Positions 1 through 7,993 of a DNA stretch of 64,000 nt are shown one piece after another. Within the stretch, counting starts at the first letter, position 1. Each line of letters starts with the position of its first letter. The notes under the pieces were generated by a model. That model saw only the letters and a program-made list of their open reading frames with translations. It did no database searches and was not told the DNA's origin. Made by a program: the position numbers and the translations under genes. Origin of the DNA: a bacterium UBP1_UBA4783 (lineage in GTDB: Bacteria; Krumholzibacteriota; Krumholzibacteriia; Krumholzibacteriales; Krumholzibacteriaceae); NCBI GenBank assembly GCA_002403075.1, contig DHHB01000082.1, positions 1 through 64,000 on the forward strand, read 5' to 3'.

Positions 1-305
1 AGATCAATCTCGTCGTCGCGATCGGCCCGCCGGTCATGATGAAGTTCGTGAGCCTGCTCACGAAAAAGTTCGACATCCCGACCCTCGTGAGCCTCAACAC
101 GATCATGGTCGACGGCACCGGCATGTGCGGCGCCTGCCGCGTCACGGTCGGGGATCAGACGAAGTTCGTCTGCGTCGACGGCCCCGAGTTCGACGGGCAC
201 AAGGTCGATTTCGACGAGATGATGAAGCGCCTGCGAGCCTACGAGACCGACGAGAAGGTTTCCCGGGAGCGCTACGAGCAGGGCTGCTGCGGAAAGCACC
301 GCTAA
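1..305 (+). CDS. PyrK/NfnA-like FAD/NAD-binding flavoprotein subunit, C-terminal part (partial)
   Basis: The gene enters from the left edge; codons are in phase from base 3 and the stop is at 303-305. The visible ~100 residues are the C-terminal end of the sulfide dehydrogenase / NfnA / PyrK-type electron-transfer subunit. A GTGMCGACRVTV segment and a following FVCVDGPEFDGH segment carry Cys residues that in this family bind a [2Fe-2S] cluster next to the FAD/NAD domain. It ends 36 bases before the gltA-like gene, its usual partner: the two form an NAD(P)H:ferredoxin- or sulfide-linked oxidoreductase. A Cys-Cys pair lies close to the end (QGCCGKHR). The N-terminal flavin domain lies outside the window, so the exact family member cannot be decided. 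Confidence 0.85.
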   Translation, partial: INLVVAIGPPVMMKFVSLLTKKFDIPTLVSLNTIMVDGTGMCGACRVTVGDQTKFVCVDGPEFDGHKVDFDEMMKRLRAYETDEKVSRERYEQGCCGKHR

Positions 306-341
306 GCAAGGAGGCAAGCGGCGCGAGCGCCGCGTCACGCG

Positions 342-1778
342 ATGGAAGCGAAGAATCTCACGACGAAGGAACGGCTCCAGATCCCGCCGGTCGATATGCC
401 GGAGCAGGATCCCCGCGAACGCGTCCGCAACGTGAACGAAGTGCCGATCGGCTACGACGCCGCGATGGCGCTCACCGAGGCGCAGCGCTGTCTCCAGTGC
501 AAGAACGCGCCGTGCGTGAGGGGCTGTCCGGTCGAGATCGACATCCCCGCCTTCATCAAGTGCATCATCGAGGGCAGGCACCGCGACTCGATCAACAAGA
601 TCAAGGAGACGAACATCCTCCCCGCCGTTTGCGGCCGCGTCTGCCCGCAGGAGGAGCAGTGCCAGAAGGGGTGCGTCGTCGGCAAGGCCCACAAGGACGT
701 CGGCAAGGCGGTCCAAATCGGCAAGCTCGAGCGCTTCGCGGCCGACTGGGAGATGGAGCAGGGAGAGGCGGAGGTGCCCGTCATCAAGGCCTCGACGGGA
801 AAGCGCGTCGCGGTCGTGGGCTCCGGTCCCGCCGGGCTCACCGTCGCCGCCGACGTGCGGCGCGAGGGGCACGACGTGACGGTTTTCGAGGCGCTCCACA
901 AGCCGGGGGGCGTCCTCATCTACGGGATCCCCGAGTTCCGGCTCCCGAAGCGCATCGTGATGCGCGAGGTGCGGAACCTCGAGCGGATGGGCGTCGTCGT
1001 CCGCACGAACTACGTCGTCGGAAAGACCTCGACGATCGACGAGCTCTTCGACGAGGGGTTCGACGCGGTCTTCGTCGGCACCGGCGCCGGTCTCCCGCTC
1101 TTCATGCGCATCCCCGGCGAGAACCTGAACGGCGTCTACTCGGCGAACGAGTACCTCACCCGCGCGAATCTCATGGCGGCGTACTCGTTCCCCGATTCCG
1201 ACACGCCGATCGCCCGCGCGAGGAACGTCGCCGTCTTCGGCGGCGGCAACGTCGCGATGGACGCGGCGCGTACGGCGCTGCGCCTCGGCGCGGAGAACGT
1301 GTATCTCATCTACCGCCGCTCCAAGGCCGAGATGCCCGCGCGGGTGGAGGAGGTCCATCACGCCGAGCAGGAGGGGGTCCAGATGATGCTCCTCCAGAAC
1401 CCCATCCGCCTCATTGGCGACGACAACGGCTGGGTGCGGGAGGTCGAGTGCATCAAGATGGAGCTCGGCGAGCCCGACGCTTCGGGCCGCCGCCGTCCGG
1501 TGCCGATTCCGGGGAGCGAGGTCCGCACCGCGATCGACGCCTGCATCGTCGCGATCGGCAACGCATCGAATCCGCTCGTGCCGGCGACGACCCCCGACAT
1601 CGCGGTGAACAAGTGGGGAAACATCGTCGCGGACGAGGCGACGCTCAAGACGAGCAAGAAGGCCGTCTACGCGGGAGGCGACATCGTGCTCGGCGCCGCG
1701 ACCGTTATTCTCGCGATGGGGCAGGGGCGGAAGGCCGCGCACGCCATAAACGAATACCTCGCCTCGGGGGCGTGGTAA
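342..1778 (+). CDS. gltA: glutamate synthase small subunit-like NADPH oxidoreductase (NfnB/SudA type)
   Basis: 478 residues, the usual length for GltD/NfnB-type flavoproteins. An N-terminal helical domain holds two cysteine groups for [4Fe-4S] clusters (CLQCKNAPCVRGCP near residue 50 and CGRVCPQEEQCQKGC near 97). It is followed by an FAD-binding GSGPAG motif (~155) and an NADPH-binding GGGNVAMDAARTALRLGA segment (~300). It transfers electrons between NADPH and a partner. The partner here is most likely the PyrK-like subunit directly upstream, because no large glutamate synthase subunit is visible. That favours an NfnAB or sulfide dehydrogenase complex over true glutamate synthesis. The ATG at 342 is the only plausible start; an AAGGAGG sits unusually far upstream (308-314). 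Confidence 0.9.
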   Translation: MEAKNLTTKERLQIPPVDMPEQDPRERVRNVNEVPIGYDAAMALTEAQRCLQCKNAPCVRGCPVEIDIPAFIKCIIEGRHRDSINKIKETNILPAVCGRVCPQEEQCQKGCVVGKAHKDVGKAVQIGKLERFAADWEMEQGEAEVPVIKASTGKRVAVVGSGPAGLTVAADVRREGHDVTVFEALHKPGGVLIYGIPEFRLPKRIVMREVRNLERMGVVVRTNYVVGKTSTIDELFDEGFDAVFVGTGAGLPLFMRIPGENLNGVYSANEYLTRANLMAAYSFPDSDTPIARARNVAVFGGGNVAMDAARTALRLGAENVYLIYRRSKAEMPARVEEVHHAEQEGVQMMLLQNPIRLIGDDNGWVREVECIKMELGEPDASGRRRPVPIPGSEVRTAIDACIVAIGNASNPLVPATTPDIAVNKWGNIVADEATLKTSKKAVYAGGDIVLGAATVILAMGQGRKAAHAINEYLASGAW

Positions 1779-1871
1779 GAAGGCCGCCCGCGCCGATTTT
1801 CTGCTCGCGGATCGTTTCCCTTCGCTCGACCGCTCAACGATTGCATCAATTCGGCGGGTCCATTTCAGCGC

Positions 1872-1900
1872 TTGACAGAGGCGCGTGTCGCGTGTAATAA
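1872..1900 (+). promoter_or_regulatory. sigma70-type promoter of the arsenic operon
   Basis: TTGACA at 1872-1877 and TAATAA at 1895-1900 are separated by 17 bases and the -10 is preceded by TG. This is a near-consensus promoter, with transcription expected to start near 1907. The leader before the first gene is about 100 bases. Confidence 0.75.
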
Positions 1901-1939
1901 TTCGTCATGTGGCGAAATGTAAAAGTGCCATGCGTGGCA
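1901..1939 (+). promoter_or_regulatory. candidate ArsR operator dyads
   Basis: Two dyads follow the -10 box directly: TTCGTCATGTGGCGAA (1901-1916, one mismatch in six) across the expected start of transcription, and TGCCATGCGTGGCA (1926-1939, five perfect pairs) just after it. Their place is where an ArsR-type repressor would block transcription. The assignment rests on position only. Confidence 0.35.
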
Positions 1940-2006
1940 AGCGCCGCACCGGCCGTTCGGAGAATGTGTTTGCGCAGTGGAACATCGAGCTCAGGAGCGA
2001 GACATC

Positions 2007-2858
2007 ATGCGGATGAAAACACGGGTTGCGATCGGTCTGCTGCTCGCGGTCGCAATGATCGCGGGGTGCACGCGATCGGAAAATCAAGACGCAATACCAG
2101 GGGCGCCGGCAGCGGCCCGCAACGCCGAAACGCCCCGAGCCCGCGCGGCGCAGGAAACGGGAGAAAGTTTTGCGGCCGAGGCGCTGCGCAAGGCGGCCGA
2201 TAACGATGCATATCTTTTCATCTTCTTTTTTAAAAGCGACGACGAACCGACGCGTCTCGCGAGGAAAGCGCTCGAGTCCATCGTGAAGGACCTCGGGCGG
2301 TCCGCCGAATGGACGGTCGTCGATATCACGAGTCCCGCCGAAGCCGCGATCGTGAACACATACAACGTGCGAACGTCTCCGATGCCGCTTGTCCTAGCCG
2401 TCGCTCCGAACGGCGCTGTCACGGGCGGCTTTCGAAGTGCGGATATCAAGGAAGAGCAACTGAAGAGCGCAATCGCGAGCCATGGAATGCAGAAATGCAT
2501 GAAGGGGCTGCAGGATCGAAAAATTGTATTTGTCTGCGTTCAGGGTAAGAGAACGCAATTCAACAAGGAAGCGTTGCTGGGCGTCGAGGATTTCAAGGCC
2601 GATGCGCGCTATGCGGCATACACGGAAATCGTCACGGTCGATCCTTCCGATCCCACCGAAGAGCGCTTTTTGGGTCAACTCAAGATTGATCGAAATGCGA
2701 AAGAGGCGGCGACGGCGTTTCTCGCTCCGCCCAATATTATGCTCGGCGTAACGAAGGGTCCGACCTCAAAGGCGTCGTTTATAAACATGCTGGCTTCGGC
2801 CTCCTCCGGCTGCGGCCCGAAAGGATGCGGACCGAGCGGGTGTGGACCGACAAAATAA
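2007..2858 (+). CDS. thioredoxin-fold-like lipoprotein with Cys-Gly-Pro tail, first gene of arsenic operon
   Basis: 283 residues from ATG 2007, chosen because AGGAG at 1993-1997 is correctly spaced. The signal peptide ends in a lipobox (AMIAGC, Cys21), so the protein is probably a lipoprotein on the periplasmic side. Residues ~60-140 look like a thioredoxin fold (FIFFFKSDDEPT, then the TSPMPLVLAVAPNG cis-Pro region) but lack a CxxC. A second, weaker similar stretch follows at ~165-255. The last 18 residues hold CGPKGCGPSGCGP, with Cys269, Cys274 and Cys279 in a regular Cys-Gly-Pro spacing that would suit As(III) or another soft metal. It is followed 15 bases later by the ABC permease. The role as a periplasmic substrate-handling partner of that transporter is inferred; no named family was recognised. 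Confidence 0.7.
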   Translation: MRMKTRVAIGLLLAVAMIAGCTRSENQDAIPGAPAAARNAETPRARAAQETGESFAAEALRKAADNDAYLFIFFFKSDDEPTRLARKALESIVKDLGRSAEWTVVDITSPAEAAIVNTYNVRTSPMPLVLAVAPNGAVTGGFRSADIKEEQLKSAIASHGMQKCMKGLQDRKIVFVCVQGKRTQFNKEALLGVEDFKADARYAAYTEIVTVDPSDPTEERFLGQLKIDRNAKEAATAFLAPPNIMLGVTKGPTSKASFINMLASASSGCGPKGCGPSGCGPTK

Positions 2859-2873
2859 TAGGAGCGCGAACGC

Positions 2874-4094
2874 ATGAAACTGAGAACCATGGTTTGGCGC
2901 GAAATCTTCGAACGGAAGAATCAGCTCGGAACGAGCTTTCTCGCGATTCTTCTCGGTATCAGCGTGATCGTATCGATAAAGAACATCACGCACTATTCCG
3001 AAAAAGCGGTTGCCCGCGAGTTGGACGCCCTCGGCGCCAATATACTCATCCTCCCGAAGTCGGCCTCGCTCCAGGACTATTACAGCGCCGATCTGCAGCA
3101 GGAAGTATTTCCCGAGGAGTACGTCGAACGGCTGACGAATTCAGACTTGCAGGGGCTCGATAATCTCTCTCCCAAACTCTCCATGCCCTTTACTATCGAT
3201 GGAAAGCAGTTCACGCTTACCGGAATACTGCCTAAGAACGAGTTTCAGGCGAAGCTTGCGTGGCAAAGCGCCGGGATCTTCGCGAGGCCCGAAGGGTGTG
3301 GGACGGTGGTCGCCATTCCCGGTCAAGACGCCGAGCCGGCCAAGGAAACCCTCTCGCGCAAGCGCGTCATCGAAACCATCGGCGAGGCGGAGATGCTCGT
3401 GGGTGCGGATATGGCCGTATCATTACGAATCTCCGAGGGAGACAGCGTCTCAGTCGGCGGCGCCTCGTTTGCCGTGACGGCCGTTCTGCCTCAAACCGGA
3501 ACCGTCGACGACTCGCGCGCATTTGCGCATCTCCATACCGTTCAGCGACTCGCGGGAAAGGACTCGGTTCTGAATGCAATCGAGGTCGTCGGATGCTGCA
3601 ACGCGATATCGGACGGGCTCGTGCAGAAAATCAACAAGCTGCTCCCCGAAGCCAGAGTCGTCACCATCTCCCAGATCGTCGACACTCAGATCAAAACGAA
3701 CCGGATGATGTCGAGGCTGTCGATGCTTTTTCTCGTCATCATCGTTCTCGTCGGGGGAGCGAGCATCGCGAACTACATGTATGCGAACGTGTTCGAACGA
3801 CGGCGCGAGATCGGCACGCTCATGGCGCTCGGGGCCGGCTCTGCAGTCGTGTTGCGTCTTTTTCTTCTCAAAGCCCTGCTGCTCGGATGTGTCGGGGGGT
3901 TGGCCGGCTTTATCATCGGAACCGTTACGGCGGTGATCCTCGGGCCCCGCATCGCCGGCGTGCCGGTGTTTCCGATGCCGATCCTGCTGGTCTGGGCCTT
4001 CGGAATCAGCGTCGCGATCTTGCTCATTGCAAGCTATTTCCCGGCCCGGCGCGCGGCGCGTCTCGACCCCGTTTCGGCCCTTCAGGAGGTTTGA
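2874..4094 (+). CDS. MacB/FtsX-family ABC transporter permease
   Basis: 406 residues with MacB-type architecture. There is one N-terminal membrane helix (~20-38), a periplasmic domain of about 230 residues, then three helices (~280-305, ~325-355, ~370-392). The C-terminus has the typical PARRAARLDPVSALQ signature. MacB-type permeases use ATP on the inside to move or release substrates through a mechanotransmission stalk, usually with a periplasmic or lipoprotein partner. Here that partner may be the preceding lipoprotein. An adjacent Cys pair (Cys241-Cys242, VGCCNAI) lies in the periplasmic domain, which is notable in an arsenic operon. The ATPase gene begins three bases after its stop. It could serve arsenic or thiol-arsenic export, or a general envelope function; the operon context favours arsenic. 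Confidence 0.85.
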   Translation: MKLRTMVWREIFERKNQLGTSFLAILLGISVIVSIKNITHYSEKAVARELDALGANILILPKSASLQDYYSADLQQEVFPEEYVERLTNSDLQGLDNLSPKLSMPFTIDGKQFTLTGILPKNEFQAKLAWQSAGIFARPEGCGTVVAIPGQDAEPAKETLSRKRVIETIGEAEMLVGADMAVSLRISEGDSVSVGGASFAVTAVLPQTGTVDDSRAFAHLHTVQRLAGKDSVLNAIEVVGCCNAISDGLVQKINKLLPEARVVTISQIVDTQIKTNRMMSRLSMLFLVIIVLVGGASIANYMYANVFERRREIGTLMALGAGSAVVLRLFLLKALLLGCVGGLAGFIIGTVTAVILGPRIAGVPVFPMPILLVWAFGISVAILLIASYFPARRAARLDPVSALQEV

Positions 4095-4097
4095 TGG

Positions 4098-4769
4098 ATG
4101 CTGCGCATGCACTCGGTCACCAAAAGCTATAATCATCGCGGCAAAAGGGTGCTCGCCCTCGACGACGTGACGATGGACATCCCGGCGGGCGATTTCGTAT
4201 CGATCGTCGGTCCGAGCGGGAGCGGCAAAAGCACCTTTCTCCTCATGCTCGGGGGCATGCTTTCCCCCGCGGAGGGAAAGGTGGTTGTCGACGGCCAATC
4301 GGTGTATGATCTCTCATCCGACAAGCGCGCCGCCCTGAGGAAGAAAAAGATAGGGTTCGTTTTTCAGACGTTCAACCTGATTCCGTACCTGACGGCGCTC
4401 GAGAACGTGCAGATTCCCTTTCTTCTCGCCGGCGTCGACGGGGACGAACAGAGAACAAATGCGGCATCGCTTCTCGAACGCCTCGGTCTCGGCGACCGGC
4501 TGGACCATAAGCCTTCCGAGCTGAGCGTGGGGCAGCAGCAGCGGGTGGCGCTCGCGCGGATGCTCGCCAATGACCCCGCCATCGTGCTTGCCGACGAGCC
4601 GACGGGCAATCTCGATCCGGACACGGGACGGGCGATCTTGGCATTCTTCGAAGAGATTCATCGCGAGGGACGCACGGTTGTCATGGTGACGCACGATCAT
4701 ACCGCGGCCGCGAGGGCGAAGAGGGTGCTCAGACTGCTCGACGGCAAAATTGTGAACGGCGGAGAATAG
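4098..4769 (+). CDS. ABC transporter ATPase (MacB/LolD type)
   Basis: 223 residues, a complete ATPase subunit. Walker A is GPSGSGKST (~38-46), the Q-loop is FVFQTFNLIPY, the signature is LSVGQQQR, Walker B is ALARMLANDPAIVLADEPTG, and the H-loop is MVTHD. The QTFNL Q-loop and the length match the LolD/MacB/FtsE group that pairs with FtsX-like permeases. The gene is packed between the permease (3 bases) and the ArsR gene (4 bases), so all are co-transcribed. The start at 4098 follows AGGAGG at 4084-4089 inside the permease 3' end. Confidence 0.92.
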   Translation: MLRMHSVTKSYNHRGKRVLALDDVTMDIPAGDFVSIVGPSGSGKSTFLLMLGGMLSPAEGKVVVDGQSVYDLSSDKRAALRKKKIGFVFQTFNLIPYLTALENVQIPFLLAGVDGDEQRTNAASLLERLGLGDRLDHKPSELSVGQQQRVALARMLANDPAIVLADEPTGNLDPDTGRAILAFFEEIHREGRTVVMVTHDHTAAARAKRVLRLLDGKIVNGGE

Positions 4770-4773
4770 CGGC

Positions 4774-5154
4774 ATGAGCAACTCGAGCTTGAAGACGACG
4801 ATGCTGATAACCAAGGCTCTCGCGGATCGGCAGCGGATACGCATCCTCATGCTGCTCCGGGACAGGGAACTCTGCGTCTGCCAGATCATCGCGGTTCTCG
4901 CTCTCGCGCCTTCGACCGTATCGAAGCATTTGTCCATTCTCGGCGCTGCGGGTCTCGTCGAACACCGCAGGGAAGGCCGCTGGGCGTACTACCGTTTGCC
5001 CGGCGGCTCGGCGGATGCCGCGTCGCGATCCGCGCTGCAATGGATCGAAGCATCGCTCGGGCGGGACAAGACGATTGAAATAGACGACAGGAAGCTCGCG
5101 AAGGTTCTCGCGTGCGATCCGGAAGTTTTGTGCCGGCAGCAGAGAAGATGCTGA
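4774..5154 (+). CDS. arsR: ArsR-family arsenite-responsive repressor
   Basis: 126 residues, winged-helix ArsR/SmtB fold. ELCVCQ at residues 32-37 gives Cys34 and Cys36 in the first recognition-helix region, the classic As(III) site of E. coli-type ArsR. The DNA-binding helix follows (APSTVSKHLSILGAAGLV). Three further cysteines lie at the C-terminus (Cys114, Cys120, Cys126) and could complete or extend the metal site. It starts four bases after the ATPase and is followed by the ACR3 gene. It probably represses the promoter at 1872-1900, so it would be autoregulated from inside the operon. Confidence 0.93.
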   Translation: MSNSSLKTTMLITKALADRQRIRILMLLRDRELCVCQIIAVLALAPSTVSKHLSILGAAGLVEHRREGRWAYYRLPGGSADAASRSALQWIEASLGRDKTIEIDDRKLAKVLACDPEVLCRQQRRC

Positions 5155-5217
5155 ACGGGCGTATTGGTTTTGATGTATTCTTTTAACCAGCGCCGCAATT
5201 GATCCAAGAGAGAAACG

Positions 5218-6423
5218 GTGACAATGGCCGGGGAAGCGTGCATTACAAAGAAGCCGAAAGGCTTGGGCGTATTCGAGAGATACCTTACCGCCTGGGTGGT
5301 CCTCTGCATCGGGGCGGGAATCATCCTCGGCAAGTGTGCGCCCGGCGCCGCCCGGTATCTGGACGGTTTGTCCATTTTCGTCAACGGCGCTCCGGTCGTT
5401 TCCATCCCCATCGCCGTATGTCTCTTCTTCATGATGTACCCCATCATGGTGAAGATCGATTTCGGCGAAGTGCTGAAAGCGGGGAAGAGCGTGAAGCCCG
5501 TCGGGCTCACGTTGTTCGTGAACTGGGCGATCAAGCCGTTCACGATGTACGCGATCGCCGTTCTTTTCCTCGGGTTCGTGTTTCGAGGCCTGATCGGCGC
5601 CGAGGCGACCGATCTCGTGAAAATGCCCTTCGGTCTCGATCTGCCGGTCGGGGCTGCGCACGGCGTCGGGACCGTCGTTCTCTCGGACGGCGTGAAGATG
5701 CTTCAGGTTCCGTTGTGGCGGAGCTATCTCGCGGGGTGCATCCTCCTCGGAATCGCTCCTTGCACCGCCATGGTGCTCGTCTGGGGGTATCTGGCGAAGG
5801 GGAACGACGGGCACACGCTCGTGATGGTGGCGATCAATTCGTTGACGATGCTGCTCCTCTACGGACCGCTAGGCGGATTTCTCCTCGGGGTTGGGCGGCT
5901 GCCGGTTCCGTGGCAGGCGCTGCTGCTTTCCATAGCGATCTATGTCGCCTTGCCCCTCGTCGCGGGATACCTCTCCCGAAAATCGATCATCCGGGCCCGG
6001 GGCGAGTCGTGGTTCAACGAAAAGTTCCTTCACGTGCTGACGCCGATCACGATCATCGCTCTTCTCGTGACGCTCGTCTTGCTCTTTTCCTTCAAGGGCG
6101 ATGTCATCGTTTCCAATCCGTTGACGATCCTCTGGATCGCCATACCGCTGTTCCTCCAGACCAACCTGATTTTCTGGATCGGCTACGCGCTTTCGAAATC
6201 GCTTGCATTGTCGTATCAGGACGCCGCTCCCTCGGCGATGATCGGAGCGTCGAACCATTTCGAAGTGGCGATCGCGACCGCCACGATGCTGTTCGGAATA
6301 TCATCGGGTGCGGCTCTCGCGACGGTTGTCGGAGTCCTGATCGAAGTGCCGGTGATGCTCATGCTGGTCAAGATCTGTCTGCGGACCCGGCACTGGTTTT
6401 CGAGCGAAGAAGCGCGCGCCTGA
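5218..6423 (+). CDS. acr3: ACR3-family arsenite efflux transporter
   Basis: About 401 residues with ten predicted membrane helices, the normal ACR3 size. Hallmarks are the conserved Cys in [12 protein letters not shown] (Cys182) and the helix-9 Glu in [11 protein letters not shown] (Glu349), both known to be needed for As(III)/H+ antiport. It exports arsenite from the cytoplasm. Two starts are possible, GTG 5218 or ATG 5224; an AAGAGAGA purine stretch precedes both. It is separated from arsR by 63 bases without a visible promoter and closes the arsenic operon. The next gene is convergent. Confidence 0.95.
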   Translation: MTMAGEACITKKPKGLGVFERYLTAWVVLCIGAGIILGKCAPGAARYLDGLSIFVNGAPVVSIPIAVCLFFMMYPIMVKIDFGEVLKAGKSVKPVGLTLFVNWAIKPFTMYAIAVLFLGFVFRGLIGAEATDLVKMPFGLDLPVGAAHGVGTVVLSDGVKMLQVPLWRSYLAGCILLGIAPCTAMVLVWGYLAKGNDGHTLVMVAINSLTMLLLYGPLGGFLLGVGRLPVPWQALLLSIAIYVALPLVAGYLSRKSIIRARGESWFNEKFLHVLTPITIIALLVTLVLLFSFKGDVIVSNPLTILWIAIPLFLQTNLIFWIGYALSKSLALSYQDAAPSAMIGASNHFEVAIATATMLFGISSGAALATVVGVLIEVPVMLMLVKICLRTRHWFSSEEARA

Positions 6424-6454
6424 CCGCAAAGAAGAATCCGGCGATCGCCGGCAT

Positions 6455-7981
6455 TCAGGCCCGTTTCTCGATCTGCCTGATGAGTTCGTTGAAGATGACG
6501 TGGTGGAAGGGCACGAAGACGTACCAGTAGATCCTGCCCGCGATCGATTCCGTGTAATAGTGCGCCACGATCGAGAGCCGGTTTTTCCCCTCGGCCGACT
6601 CGATGTCGAACTCGAGCCACGCCTTGCCGGGGAGCTTCATCTCCGCGCGGAGCAGAAGGCGCATATCGGGCTGCAGGTCCTCGATCCGCCACCAATCGAT
6701 GACGTCGTTGACCTTCAGCGTCGTCTGGCTCCGCCGCCCGCGTCCGTGGCCGACCCCCATGAACACCTTGTCCACCCACCCGCGCAGCCGCCACATCCAG
6801 TTGTGAGTGAACCAGCCCTCCTTGCCGCCGATTTTGCAGATCGACGCGAACAGCTGCCACGTCTCCTTGCTCGACAGGATGGAGAAGCGCGCCGTGTACA
6901 GCCGCTTCCCCTCGAGCTCGCGGAGCTTCATGGCGAGCTCGTGGGCCGGAGGATAGGCGCTGAACCAGCTCGTGCGGACGTTGTCCTGCTCCTCGCGCGT
7001 CAGCGCGCCGATGACCGCCTCGCGGTAGCTCAGCGGCTCGAAGGGGATGTACCGCCGGATCGATTCGTCCCGACAGACGACCTCGTTCTTGAGTCCCTCC
7101 ATGAGGCTCTTCGTGATGGCGGCCGGGATGGGCGTGAGCATGCCCGCGTGATAGGAGTAGAAGCCGATGCTCGTAATGGGCCACGGAAAGAAGAGCCGCT
7201 TCTTGTGAAGAATCCCGGCGAGCTCCTTCATCATGCCCGCGTAGGTGAGCACGTCGTCGCCGCCGATGTCGAACGACATGCCGGCCGTCTCCGGCGTCTC
7301 GAGCACGCCGACGAGGTACTTGATGACGTCGCGGACCGCGATCGGCTGGCAGCGGTTGTTCGCCCACTTCGGCACGGGGACGACGACGAGGCGCTTGACG
7401 AGGTGCTTGATGATCTCGTAGCTCGCGCTCCCTGAGCCGATGATGACCGCGGCGCGCAGTATCGTTACGGGGACCTTTCCGCGCGCGAGCTCGTCGGCGA
7501 CGCGGATGCGGCTTCTGAGGTGCGACGAGAGCTTCGCGCGCGCGTCTCCGAGGCCGCCGAGATAGATGATCCGCGTGAGACCGGCTTCCTCCGCCGCCTT
7601 GCGGAAGTTGACCGCCGCGCGGAGATCGGCCGCCTCGAACTCACGCTGTCCGAGCAGAAGGGAGTGGATAAGGTAATAGGCCGTGTGAACTCCCTTGAGG
7701 GCGGCGCGCAGGTTGTCCCGGTCGCGCGCGTCCGCGTCGACGACTTCGACGCTCGGCCACATCTCGCGGAACTCCGGGGATTGTCCGCGCACCATGATGC
7801 GAACCCTGTAGCCGCGCGAGAGAAGCTCGGGCACGAGCCGTCCGCCGATGTATCCCGAGGCGCCCGTCACGAGAACGATCCCGATCGAAGGGTCCGGCGC
7901 CGTGGGAAGCTCAGCCGTGTACCGGTATTCCCGCTTCGAGAGGGACGCGAGGAGGCTTCGCTGGATCGCCTTTTCGCTCAT
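6455..7981 (-). CDS. SDR-family NAD(P)-binding protein with C-terminal DUF2867-like domain
   Basis: 508 residues from ATG 7981, preferred over the upstream GTG because AGGAGG at 7990-7995 is 8 bases away. The N-terminal Rossmann domain has a VTGASGYIGGRLVPELLSRG dinucleotide motif (~40-60) of the atypical NmrA/YbjT type. It acts on an unknown substrate or senses NAD(P). The C-terminal ~150 residues (from ~350, TWQLFASICKIGGKEGW onward) resemble DUF2867, a domain often fused to such proteins. It is followed by a convergent acr3 and preceded by the MFS gene 12 bases upstream on the same strand, so the two are probably an operon. Confidence 0.82.
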   Translation of the reverse strand: MSEKAIQRSLLASLSKREYRYTAELPTAPDPSIGIVLVTGASGYIGGRLVPELLSRGYRVRIMVRGQSPEFREMWPSVEVVDADARDRDNLRAALKGVHTAYYLIHSLLLGQREFEAADLRAAVNFRKAAEEAGLTRIIYLGGLGDARAKLSSHLRSRIRVADELARGKVPVTILRAAVIIGSGSASYEIIKHLVKRLVVVPVPKWANNRCQPIAVRDVIKYLVGVLETPETAGMSFDIGGDDVLTYAGMMKELAGILHKKRLFFPWPITSIGFYSYHAGMLTPIPAAITKSLMEGLKNEVVCRDESIRRYIPFEPLSYREAVIGALTREEQDNVRTSWFSAYPPAHELAMKLRELEGKRLYTARFSILSSKETWQLFASICKIGGKEGWFTHNWMWRLRGWVDKVFMGVGHGRGRRSQTTLKVNDVIDWWRIEDLQPDMRLLLRAEMKLPGKAWLEFDIESAEGKNRLSIVAHYYTESIAGRIYWYVFVPFHHVIFNELIRQIEKRA

Positions 7982-7993
7982 GAGCACCGCCTC

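Noticed and set aside
125..1897. Long open frames in other phases over gltA (for example 590 codons).
   Set aside because: They are Arg/Ala/Pro-rich shadows produced by the high GC content; the gltA frame has clear domain motifs.
6438..6451. Palindrome CCGGCGATCGCCGG between acr3 and the SDR gene.
   Set aside because: There is no T run on either side, and such palindromes are expected by chance in GC-rich DNA; not called a terminator.
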